Source: Microbacterium sp. Root166 | Lineage (GTDB): Bacteria > Actinomycetota > Actinomycetes > Actinomycetales > Microbacteriaceae | Assembly (NCBI RefSeq): GCF_001427145.1 | Contig: NZ_LMGL01000001.1 | Coordinates: 1,193,241 to 1,257,240 of the forward strand | DNA length: 64,000 nucleotides | Reading direction: 5' to 3' | Shown here: positions 55,352 to 64,000 of the stretch, one piece after another | Numbering within the stretch: position 1 is the first letter of the stretch | Layout of the letters: each line of letters starts with the position of its first letter | The notes under the pieces: model-generated | What the model saw: the letters and a program-made list of their open reading frames with translations, nothing else | What the model was told of the DNA's origin: nothing | The model's database searches: none | Made by a program: the position numbers and the translations under genes

Positions 55352-55407
55352 CCCGGGGGCGATTACGCCCGGGGCGAATGCACAGACTGGTCATAGGGGC
55401 CCCGCGA

Positions 55408-55413
55408 TACCCT
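55408..55413 (+). promoter_or_regulatory. Candidate -10 box of ftsH
   Basis: TACCCT 77 nt before the ATG at 55491, with GACTGG 17 bp upstream as weak -35 box. Leader about 70 nt. Confidence 0.4.
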
Positions 55414-55490
55414 GATTCCACCGTCGGCGACCCCTCTTCCCGTCGTACGGCGGTTCGTTCGACGAAAGGGATCGGGCTCGCGCCCGCACC

Positions 55491-57497
<2,007 letters not shown>

Positions 57498-57505
57498 GCG
57501 CAGCC

Positions 57506-58093
57506 ATGGCCGTCGACCGTGAGCGCGTGGCCGCGCTCGTGCGCGAGCTGCTCGAGGCGATCGGGGAAGACCCTGATCGTCCCGGGCTGAAGCTCACGCC
57601 GGGCCGCGTCGCCGAGGCGTACGCGGAGTTCTTCGCGGGCGTGGGGGAGGATGCCGCGTCCCCCCTCGCGCACACCATCTCGGTGACCCGCGGGCCCGCG
57701 CCCGAGACCCTGCCCTCCGGCGCGGTCATGATGCGCGACATCCGCTTCCGCTCGGTATGCGAGCACCATCTGCTGCCGTTCCGCGGCCACGCGCACATCG
57801 CCTATCTCCCGGGCGAGCAGGTCGTCGGCCTCGGCGCGCTGCCGAAGGTCGTCGACATCCTCGCGTCGCGGCCCCAGGTGCAGGAGCGGCTGGGCGAGCA
57901 GATCGCCGACGTGATCGCCGGGTCCCTCGACACCCGCGGGGTGCTCATCGTGCTCGAGGCGACGCACGAGTGCGTGACGATGCGGGGCGGGCGGCAGGCG
58001 GACGCCTCGACCGTGACGATCGCCGCGCGGGGAGAGCTCGCCGATCCGGCCGCCCGGGCAGAGCTGATCGCGCTCCTCGGGAGCCGTGAATGA
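57506..58093 (+). CDS. folE: GTP cyclohydrolase I
   Basis: First step of folate synthesis: GTP to dihydroneopterin triphosphate. The 195-residue type I enzyme has the zinc ligands in RSVCEHHLLPF and THECVTMRG, plus GLGALPKVVDILASRPQVQERL. The ATG at 57506 lies 8 bp after ftsH; the frame upstream overlaps ftsH and was not used. ATGA overlap with folP. Confidence 0.96.
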   Translation: MAVDRERVAALVRELLEAIGEDPDRPGLKLTPGRVAEAYAEFFAGVGEDAASPLAHTISVTRGPAPETLPSGAVMMRDIRFRSVCEHHLLPFRGHAHIAYLPGEQVVGLGALPKVVDILASRPQVQERLGEQIADVIAGSLDTRGVLIVLEATHECVTMRGGRQADASTVTIAARGELADPAARAELIALLGSRE

Positions 58094-58926
58094 CCCTCGT
58101 CATGGGGATCGTCAACGTCACGCCGGATTCGTTCAGCGACGGCGGACGCTTCTTCGACGTGGAGGCCGCGGTCGCACACGGCCTCGCGCTGCGCGAGCAG
58201 GGGGCCGCGATCCTGGACGTCGGCGGCGAGTCGACGCGGCCCGGCGCGCAGCGCGTAGATCCCGCCGTCGAGCAGCAGCGGGTGCTCCCGGTGGTCCGCG
58301 AGCTGGCGGCCGCGGGCGCCCTGGTGAGCATCGACACGATGAACGCCTCGACCGCCGTCGCGGCCGTCGAGGCCGGCGCCCGCATCGTCAACGACGTGTC
58401 GGGCGGGCTCAGTGACCCCGATCTGCTGACCGCCGTCGCGCCGACCGGCGCGGACGTCGTGCTCGGGCACTGGCGGGGTCCGTCGGCCGACATGTACGCG
58501 CGCGCCGAGTACGACGACATCGTCACCGACGTGCTGCGCGAGCTCGGGCAGCGGGTCGAGGCGGCCGCCGCCGCCGGCATCGCCCCCGCGCGGGTGGTCG
58601 TCGACCCCGGCATCGGGTTCGGCAAGAAGGGCGCCCAGAACTGGGACGTGCTGCGCGGCATCCCCCGCCTCACGGGCCTGGGGCCGCGGGTGCTCGTCGG
58701 AACCAGCCGCAAGCGGTTCCTCGCCGACGCCCTCGCCGGTGACGCGGACGCCGCCGAGGTCGACCAGGCCCGCCGCGACCTCGCCACCGCCGTCAGCAGC
58801 GTGCTCGCCGCACAGGCCGGGGCATGGGCCGTGCGGGTGCACGATGTCGCCGCCACGCGGGATGCTTTGACGGTGGCGCGCATGTGGGAAGGAGACCGCC
58901 GATGGTCGACGACGAGATCACACTGA
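58090..58926 (+). CDS. folP: Dihydropteroate synthase
   Basis: Joins p-aminobenzoate to the pterin pyrophosphate; the target of sulfonamides. The 278-residue protein has MGIVNVTPDSFSDGGRF, LDVGGESTRPGA, SIDTMNASTAVAAV, IVNDVSGG, VVDPGIGFGKK and the C-terminal VGTSRKRFLAD and VRVHDVAATRDAL signatures. Start overlaps folE; its end overlaps folB by 25 bp. Confidence 0.96.
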   Translation: MTLVMGIVNVTPDSFSDGGRFFDVEAAVAHGLALREQGAAILDVGGESTRPGAQRVDPAVEQQRVLPVVRELAAAGALVSIDTMNASTAVAAVEAGARIVNDVSGGLSDPDLLTAVAPTGADVVLGHWRGPSADMYARAEYDDIVTDVLRELGQRVEAAAAAGIAPARVVVDPGIGFGKKGAQNWDVLRGIPRLTGLGPRVLVGTSRKRFLADALAGDADAAEVDQARRDLATAVSSVLAAQAGAWAVRVHDVAATRDALTVARMWEGDRRWSTTRSH

Positions 58927-59273
58927 CCGGGCTGCGGGTCTTCGGCCGTCACGGGGTCTACGAGGAAGAGCGCCGCGTCGGCCAGGACTTCGTGGTCGAC
59001 GTCACTCTGCACCTCGACACGCGGCCGGCGGCGCGCAGCGACGACGTGGCCGACACGGTCCACTACGGCGAGATGGCCGAGCAGATCGCGGCGATCGTCG
59101 ACGGCGAGCCCGTCAACCTGCTCGAGACCCTGGCCGCGCGCATCGCCGACCACCTGCTCACCCTCGAGCGGGTCGATCGGGTGCGGGTGACGGTGCACAA
59201 GCCCGGCGCGCCGATCCGGCTGACGTTCGACGACGTGACGGTCTCGATCGAGCGCGAGCGAGGGGCCCGATGA
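58902..59273 (+). CDS. folB: Dihydroneopterin aldolase
   Basis: Cleaves dihydroneopterin to hydroxymethyl-dihydropterin. The 123-residue protein has ITLTGLRVFGRHGVYEEER, DDVADTVHYGEM, and VTVHKPGAPI. The ATG at 58902 is supported by GGAAGGAG inside the end of folP. Confidence 0.93.
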   Translation: MVDDEITLTGLRVFGRHGVYEEERRVGQDFVVDVTLHLDTRPAARSDDVADTVHYGEMAEQIAAIVDGEPVNLLETLAARIADHLLTLERVDRVRVTVHKPGAPIRLTFDDVTVSIERERGAR

Positions 59274-59800
59274 ACCGCCGTCTCGCGCAGGGATTCCAGG
59301 GTGACGTCGATCCCCAGGGCCGCCCGCCCGTCGAGGCCGTGGTGGCGCTCGGCGCCAACCTCGGCGACCGCGCGCGCACCCTCGCCGAGGCGATCGCGGC
59401 GCTCGGCCACCTGCCGCTGGTCGACGGGGTCCGCGCCTCCGAGCCGATCGAGTCGGTCGCGCTCAAGCCGGACGGACCGGATGCCGCGGCCCCCGCGTAC
59501 CTGAACGCGGTGGCGCTGCTCACCACGCGCCTCGCGCCGTCGGTGCTGCTGGGCTTCCTGCACGCCATCGAGGAGCGTCACGGCCGCGAGCGGCGCGAAC
59601 GCTGGGGCGACCGCACGCTCGACCTCGACCTCATCGCCTACGGCGACGTCGTCAGCGACGACCCGGCGCTGCTGCTGCCCCACCCACGCGCGGCGGAGCG
59701 CGACTTCGTGCTGCGCCCCTGGCTGCAGGTCGATCCCGAGGCGACCCTGCCCGGCACCGGCCGGGTGGATGCCGCGCTGGCACGATTGCGCGACGCATGA
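59270..59800 (+). CDS. folK: Hydroxymethyl-dihydropterin pyrophosphokinase
   Basis: Activates the pterin with ATP before folP. The 176-residue protein has VVALGANLGDRARTL, the ERRERWGDRTLDLDLIAYGD signature, and LLLPHPRAAERDFVLRPW. The first ~20 residues are an extra N-terminal extension. ATGA overlap with folB. Confidence 0.94.
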   Translation: MNRRLAQGFQGDVDPQGRPPVEAVVALGANLGDRARTLAEAIAALGHLPLVDGVRASEPIESVALKPDGPDAAAPAYLNAVALLTTRLAPSVLLGFLHAIEERHGRERRERWGDRTLDLDLIAYGDVVSDDPALLLPHPRAAERDFVLRPWLQVDPEATLPGTGRVDAALARLRDA

Positions 59801-60294
59801 AGCGCACCGGTCCCGGCGTGCTGATCCTCTCGGCCGCGCTCGGCGTCGCGGCCGGATTCCTGCTCGACCAGATGCTCACGGCCGCCGGACGCCCGACCTT
59901 CACCCCGGCCGTCACGCTGCCCATCCTGCTGGTGCTGCTCGGCTCCATCGTGCTCACCCTCGCCGCGCCCATCAGGCGCGCGACGCGGGGGACGGGGCAG
60001 GCTCCGGTCAATCCGTTCCGCGCGGTCAGGGTGGCGATGCTCGCGAAGGCGTCGAGCATCGTGGGGGCGGCGATCGGCGGCCTCGCGCTCGGCCTGCTCC
60101 TCTTCGTCGCGACCCGCCCGGTCGCGCCCTCGCTAGGCTCGATGGCGACGGCGATCGCCACCGCGGTGTGCGGCGCGCTGCTCATCGCGGCCGCTCTGGT
60201 CGCCGAGTACCTCTGCACCATCCGGAAGGACGACGATGACGAACAGCCCGGAGGGGATGATTCCGGACTCGAGCCCGGCATCCACGGTCACTGA
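59797..60294 (+). CDS. DUF3180 membrane protein
   Basis: A 165-residue protein with four membrane helices in two pairs (about 8-27, 42-60, 86-107, 118-141) and an acidic C-terminal tail. Proteins of this kind regularly follow folK in Microbacteriaceae; the function is unknown. ATGA overlap with folK; the end overlaps the next gene by 59 bp. Confidence 0.85.
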   Translation: MKRTGPGVLILSAALGVAAGFLLDQMLTAAGRPTFTPAVTLPILLVLLGSIVLTLAAPIRRATRGTGQAPVNPFRAVRVAMLAKASSIVGAAIGGLALGLLLFVATRPVAPSLGSMATAIATAVCGALLIAAALVAEYLCTIRKDDDDEQPGGDDSGLEPGIHGH

Positions 60295-60820
60295 GCCGGC
60301 CGAGGGGACGTTCGACCGCCTCACCGAGCCGCGCAGCGAGAACCGGCTGGTGCTCGAAGGCGGCGTCTGGCACCAGATCTCGCCGAAGTACGTGACGGTC
60401 CAGTTCATCTCGACCGGGGCGTTCCTGGTGCTCGAGGTGGCCGTCGTCCTCGTGCTCGCCCTCGTGCTGGACCAGCGGTGGGCGTGGATCCCGGGCGGCA
60501 TCCTCACCGTCATCCTGGTCTGGTCGCTGGCGATCCTGCCGCGGCAGGCCCGCTCGATCGGCTACCAGCTGCGCGACGACGACCTCGTGTTCCGCAAGGG
60601 CATCATGTGGCAGCGCATGGTCGCCGTCCCCTACGGCCGCATGCAGCTCGTCGACATCACCCATGGCCCGCTCGATCGCGGCTTCGGCATCGCGCAGCTC
60701 AAGTTCGTCACGGCCGCCGCGGCGACCGGCGTCGTGATCCCCGGCCTCGCGCAGCAGACCGCAGAGACGCTCCGCGACCACCTGGTCGCGGTGGCCGAGA
60801 GTCGGCGCACGGGCCTATGA
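60236..60820 (+). CDS. Bacterial PH domain (YdbS-like) membrane protein, first of a pair
   Basis: A 194-residue protein. A disordered N-terminus (~35 residues) leads to two membrane helices (~62-84 and ~88-103) and a bPH_2 domain (~105-190) with VAVPYGRMQLVDITHGPLDR. It is coupled to the larger PH protein next to it, as in B. subtilis ydbS-ydbT, whose products counter antimicrobial peptides. The start at 60236 lies inside the DUF3180 gene with AAGGA before it; ATG at 60257 is possible. Confidence 0.82.
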   Translation: MTNSPEGMIPDSSPASTVTEPAEGTFDRLTEPRSENRLVLEGGVWHQISPKYVTVQFISTGAFLVLEVAVVLVLALVLDQRWAWIPGGILTVILVWSLAILPRQARSIGYQLRDDDLVFRKGIMWQRMVAVPYGRMQLVDITHGPLDRGFGIAQLKFVTAAAATGVVIPGLAQQTAETLRDHLVAVAESRRTGL

Positions 60821-62544
60821 CCGACTCGACCTCTTCGCCGGCCGCGCCGCCCCATGAGCTGGTGAAATCGCGCTTCAGCGACGGCGAATGGCACCGCCTG
60901 CACCCCCTCACGCCGCTGCTGCGCGGCGGGCTCGCGTTGCTGGTCGTCGTCGGCGTCATCATCGCCAATCTGCGCGACCGAGCCCTCCAGATCTTCCTGC
61001 CCTGGCTCGCGCCCGACTTCGAGGACGAGGTCGGGGAGTGGGACTCCGGCGGGGATCCGATCGACTTCGTCATCGCCAACAACCTCTACCTCGTCGCCGT
61101 TCTGGTCGTCCTCGGCGCGATCCTGCTGGTGATCGCCGGCTTCTACCTGTCGTGGCGGTTCCACACCCTGCGGATCACCGATGACGACGTCGAGGTGCGC
61201 AGCGGCATCCTCTTCCGCACGCAGCGCCGGGCGCCGCTCGACCGCGTGCAGGGCGTCAATCTGACCCGCCCGATGATCGCCCGGCTCCTGGGCATGGCCA
61301 AGCTCGAGGTGGTCGGCGCCGGGACCGACAGCAACGTCAAGCTGGAGTACCTCTCCACCTCCGACGCCGAGACGGTGCGCGCCGACATCCTCCGGCTGGC
61401 GTCCGGCCGCCGGCTCGCGGCGACCGCGGCCCCGGGCAGTCCTGCCCGGACGTCCGGTCGCGTCGCCGCGCTGAGCCAGACGGTGAGCCGTGAGCTCAGC
61501 GGCATGATCGAGGGACCCGAGGCGCCGGTCGCCGTGCCCGAGTCGGTCGTGAATATCCCGGTCGGCCGGCTGGTGGCATCCCACGTCGTCAGCATGTCGA
61601 CGATCGGCCTGCTCTTCGCGGCCGCGGCCATCGCGGTGGGCGTCTCGCAGGGGATCACCTGGCTGCTCTTCGGCTTCGTCCCGGCGATCATCGGTTTCGC
61701 CGCCTACTGGGTGCGATCGATCGTGCGGTCGCTGCGGTACTCGATCGCCCCGACGCCCGACGGCGTCCGCATCACCTTCGGCCTGCTCACCACCGTCACC
61801 GAGATCGTGCCGCCGGGGCGCGTGCATGCCATCGAGGTCTCGCAGCCGATCCTCTGGCGCCCGGCCGGCTGGTGGACGGTCCGGATCAATCGCCTGACGG
61901 GACGCAGCGCCACCGACAGCACGACGGATCAGTTCACGACCGTGCTGCCGGTGGGCACGGCATCCGATGTCGAACGCGTGCTGCGCCTGATGCAGCCGTC
62001 GGTGCCGGACGCCGAGTGGGCCCTGATCGCCCACGAGGGGATGCACGGAACCGGCGCCGCGGCCGACGACACCTTCACCAACTCGCCGCGACGCGCACGG
62101 TGGATCCGGCCGCTGTCGTATCGCCGCAACGGGTTCCGGCTCACCGGCGATCTGCTGCTGCTCCGGCGCGGCCTCATCTGGCGCCGTCTCGGCATCCTTC
62201 CGCTGGCCCGCCTGCAGAGCCTCGCGCTGCACCAGGGGCCGCTCGACCGCGCGACGCGGGTGGCGTCGCTGCGGGCGCACGTCGTCACCGGTCCGGTCTA
62301 CGCAGGTCTGGCGGCGATCGACCGCGATCACGCGCTGGGGCTGTTCCAGGATGCCGCGGCCGCGGCCGTGCGTGCGGCCACGGTGGACACCTCCCACCGC
62401 TGGGCGGACGACGGAGGCGCGGCCGAGCTGCCGCCGGCCGACGAGGTGCTCGCCCCGGAGGCGGCTGACCCGGTGGCGGCTGGTCCGGACGCGACCGCTC
62501 TGGAGCCCGCCGAGCCCGAGGCCGCCGTGGACGGGCGCGCATGA
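60817..62544 (+). CDS. Bacterial PH domain (YdbT-like) membrane protein, second of a pair
   Basis: A 575-residue protein with a repeated design: membrane helix pair then bPH_2 domain, at ~35-110 with APLDRVQGVNLTRPMIARL, ~245-290 with EIVPPGRVHAIEVSQPILWR, and a final PH-like domain with LGILPLARLQSLALHQGPLDR. The C-terminal ~60 residues are an acidic Ala/Pro-rich tail. It forms a two-gene unit with the preceding PH protein (ATGA overlap). Function probably in envelope stress; unproven here. Confidence 0.82.
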   Translation: MTDSTSSPAAPPHELVKSRFSDGEWHRLHPLTPLLRGGLALLVVVGVIIANLRDRALQIFLPWLAPDFEDEVGEWDSGGDPIDFVIANNLYLVAVLVVLGAILLVIAGFYLSWRFHTLRITDDDVEVRSGILFRTQRRAPLDRVQGVNLTRPMIARLLGMAKLEVVGAGTDSNVKLEYLSTSDAETVRADILRLASGRRLAATAAPGSPARTSGRVAALSQTVSRELSGMIEGPEAPVAVPESVVNIPVGRLVASHVVSMSTIGLLFAAAAIAVGVSQGITWLLFGFVPAIIGFAAYWVRSIVRSLRYSIAPTPDGVRITFGLLTTVTEIVPPGRVHAIEVSQPILWRPAGWWTVRINRLTGRSATDSTTDQFTTVLPVGTASDVERVLRLMQPSVPDAEWALIAHEGMHGTGAAADDTFTNSPRRARWIRPLSYRRNGFRLTGDLLLLRRGLIWRRLGILPLARLQSLALHQGPLDRATRVASLRAHVVTGPVYAGLAAIDRDHALGLFQDAAAAAVRAATVDTSHRWADDGGAAELPPADEVLAPEAADPVAAGPDATALEPAEPEAAVDGRA

Positions 62545-63254
62545 GACGCGACGGCAGGCTCGGCGTCGGCGTGATCGGCGCCGGACGCGTCGGCCCGGTG
62601 ATCGGTGCCGCTCTCGCCGGTGCAGGTCACGCGCTGGTCGGCATCACGGCCGGATCGGACCCGGACCGCGTCGAGGCCGTCCTTCCGGGCGTGCCCACGC
62701 TCGAGGCCGTCGAGGTGGTCCGTCGCAGCGAGCTGGTCATCGTGGCGGTGCCCCACGACCAGCTCGAGGGTCTGGTCGCCGGACTCGCCGCGATCGGCGC
62801 CTGGCAGCCGGGCCAGCTGGTGCTGCACACCGACCCTGCCTACGGAACCGCCGTCCTCGCGCCCGCGATGGCGCAGGGCGCGATCCCCCTGGCGGTGCAT
62901 CCCGCGATCGTGTTCACGGGCACGTCCATCGATCTCCGTCAGCTCGGCACGGCATACGCCGCGGTCACGGCACCCGGCCCGGTGCTGCCGATCGCGCAGG
63001 CGCTCGCCGTCGAGCTCGGGTGCGAGCCCGTCGTGGTCGCCGAAGATGCCCGGCCCGTCTACGCCGACGCCGTCAGCGCCGCCACGGAATTCTCCCGCTC
63101 GATCGTGCGCCAGTCGGCGGGGCTGCTGGCCGAGGCCGGCGTTCCCAGCCCGGGCGCGTACCTCTCGACCCTGCTGCACTCGACGATCGACCATGCACTC
63201 GCCGAGGCGGGGTCCGCGTCGCCGGACGGCCCCGCGGCTACGATCAACGGATGA
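62541..63254 (+). CDS. DUF2520 Rossmann-fold dehydrogenase-like protein
   Basis: A 237-residue protein with an NAD(P)-binding start VGVIGAGRVGPVIGAAL and a C-terminal helical DUF2520-like part (DAVSAATEFSRSIVRQSAGLL). The layout equals 6-phosphogluconate-type or ketopantoate-reductase-type enzymes, though it is shorter than the ~290-300 residues of most of these. Its stop overlaps the panC start, so a ketopantoate reductase-like role in pantothenate synthesis is attractive but only inferred. Confidence 0.82.
   Translation: MRRDGRLGVGVIGAGRVGPVIGAALAGAGHALVGITAGSDPDRVEAVLPGVPTLEAVEVVRRSELVIVAVPHDQLEGLVAGLAAIGAWQPGQLVLHTDPAYGTAVLAPAMAQGAIPLAVHPAIVFTGTSIDLRQLGTAYAAVTAPGPVLPIAQALAVELGCEPVVVAEDARPVYADAVSAATEFSRSIVRQSAGLLAEAGVPSPGAYLSTLLHSTIDHALAEAGSASPDGPAATING
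63239..63244 (+). promoter_or_regulatory. Candidate internal -10 box before panC
   Basis: TACGAT inside the end of the DUF2520 gene, 6 nt before the panC ATG at 63251. It could give a separate leaderless transcript besides the operon transcript. Confidence 0.4.
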
Positions 63255-64000
63255 TCAGCACCATCGACGGGCTCCGGTCCGCCCTGGCGGACGCCCGGGC
63301 CGCGAAGCCCGCCGGCGCTCGTGTCGCGCTCGTCTCGACGATCGGTGCCCTTCACGACGGCCACATCGATCTCATCCACCATGCGCGAGAGGCGGCCGAC
63401 ATCGTCGTCGTCTCGGTCTTCGTGAACCCGCTGCGGTTCGCCACTCCCGCGCAGTACGCCGACTATCCCCGCACTCCCGACGATGACGAGCGCCTGCTGG
63501 AGTCCCTCGGCGCCGATGTCGTGTTCGCTCCCACCGCAGACGAGATGCTGCCGGACGGCGCGGCCACCACGCGGATCAGCGCCGGTGACATGGGGCACCG
63601 CTACGAGGGCCGCGCCCGGCCGACCTACTTCGACGGCCTGCTGACGGTCGAGGCGAAGCTGTTCAACCTGGTCCGCCCGGACGTCGCGTTCTACGGCGAG
63701 CGCGATCCGCAGCGGATCTTCCTGGTGCGGCGGATGATCCGCGACCTCGCGTTCGACGTCGAGGTCGCGACCGTCGAGACCGTGCGCGGCGACGACGGCC
63801 TGCCTGTCTCCACCCGCGTCGGCATGCTCGAGCCGCGCGATCTGGCGGCGGCCGGACTGCTGCCGGCGGCGCTCGATGCCGCCGCCTCCAACGCCGATCG
63901 GGGCGTCGACTCGTGCATCGCCGCCGCGCAGTCGGCGCTGATGGGCGAGACCCGTATCCGCCTCGAGTACCTGAGCGTCGTCGACCCGCGCAGCTTCCTG
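63251..64000 (+). CDS. panC: Pantothenate synthetase homologue, divergent active site (partial)
   Basis: The first 250 residues of a gene cut by the right edge. The enzyme class couples pantoate and beta-alanine using ATP. Seen: STIGALHDGHIDLI with both His of the HIGH-type motif (His35, His38), VSVFVNPLRF, YPRTPDDDE, TVEAKLFNLVRPDVAFYGERD and VSTR. Several residues conserved in studied PanC enzymes differ: the Gln of NPxQF is Arg62, the His of RPxHF is Tyr126, the GEKD Lys is Arg151, the following QQ is Gln154-Arg155, and MSSRN is VSTRV (186-190). Either this is a divergent but active lineage or a paralogue. Start ATG overlaps the DUF2520 stop. Confidence 0.8.
   Translation, partial: MISTIDGLRSALADARAAKPAGARVALVSTIGALHDGHIDLIHHAREAADIVVVSVFVNPLRFATPAQYADYPRTPDDDERLLESLGADVVFAPTADEMLPDGAATTRISAGDMGHRYEGRARPTYFDGLLTVEAKLFNLVRPDVAFYGERDPQRIFLVRRMIRDLAFDVEVATVETVRGDDGLPVSTRVGMLEPRDLAAAGLLPAALDAAASNADRGVDSCIAAAQSALMGETRIRLEYLSVVDPRSFL

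Overview
The window is high-GC DNA from an actinomycete, almost certainly Microbacteriaceae and most likely Microbacterium. The grounds are the codon bias, the TANNNT -10 boxes placed directly in front of start codons, the order tilS ... hpt-ftsH-folE-folP-folB-folK-DUF3180-PH-PH-DUF2520-panC, and the DUF3516 helicase next to recQ. It is mainly chromosomal. There is no prophage, IS element or CRISPR array. Both edges cut a gene: a DUF3516 helicase on the left and panC on the right.

Layout. 0-10.7 kb: DUF3516 helicase end, recQ, two GNAT acetyltransferases (one fused to a GH16-like domain), an acyl-CoA dehydrogenase/oxidase, a TetR regulator, tag, and a short UvrA-like ABC ATPase. 10.8-27.4 kb: one tightly overlapping nine-gene operon. 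It encodes a 2024-residue surface protein (beta-propeller-like head, about 11 Ig/cadherin-like repeats, 5 Fn3 domains, a Cys-containing tail), a MoxR ATPase, a DUF58 protein, a membrane transglutaminase-like protein lacking its catalytic Cys, an RDD-FHA protein, a PP2C phosphatase, an FHA protein, a transmembrane Ser/Thr kinase, and an FHA protein with a possible winged-helix tail. 27.4-34.4 kb: degenerate resolvase, Na+/H+ antiporter, mdh, zinc metallopeptidase, proline iminopeptidase, DEAD-box helicase. 34.8-43.2 kb: GMC oxidoreductase plus aldehyde dehydrogenase, a GPH-type transporter, a tryptophan-to-anthranilate operon (TDO, amidohydrolase, kynureninase), and a glutaredoxin. 43.2-50.9 kb: GT2-GtrA glycosyltransferase, secreted LVIVD-repeat protein, DUF305 lipoprotein, a small unknown gene, an ACT-domain protein, tRNA-Phe/Asp/Glu, a Tat-like secreted M23 peptidase, and ppa. 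51-64 kb: tilS, then a three-gene cassette (small helical protein, helical-N-terminus lipase-like hydrolase, lipoprotein) sitting between tilS and hpt, followed by ftsH and the folate operon running into panC.

Two modules are the best candidates for undescribed biology. The first is the giant-protein/MoxR/FHA/kinase operon, which looks like a phosphothreonine-controlled system for assembling or presenting a giant surface fibre. The second is the small-partner/lipase/lipoprotein cassette, which resembles a type VII-type lipase effector with a lipoprotein immunity protein. Their promoters share a 17-bp motif (14/17 identical) at the same distance (24 nt) from the -10 box, so the two modules may be co-regulated.

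Other structure not explained by genes: a heptamer GGATGCC that is several-fold over-represented on both strands, a 57-bp inverted-repeat element found in two convergent intergenic gaps, a perfect 20-bp palindrome in a non-coding stretch next to the tRNAs, and about a dozen genes whose -10 box lies 6-7 nt before the start codon (leaderless mRNAs).
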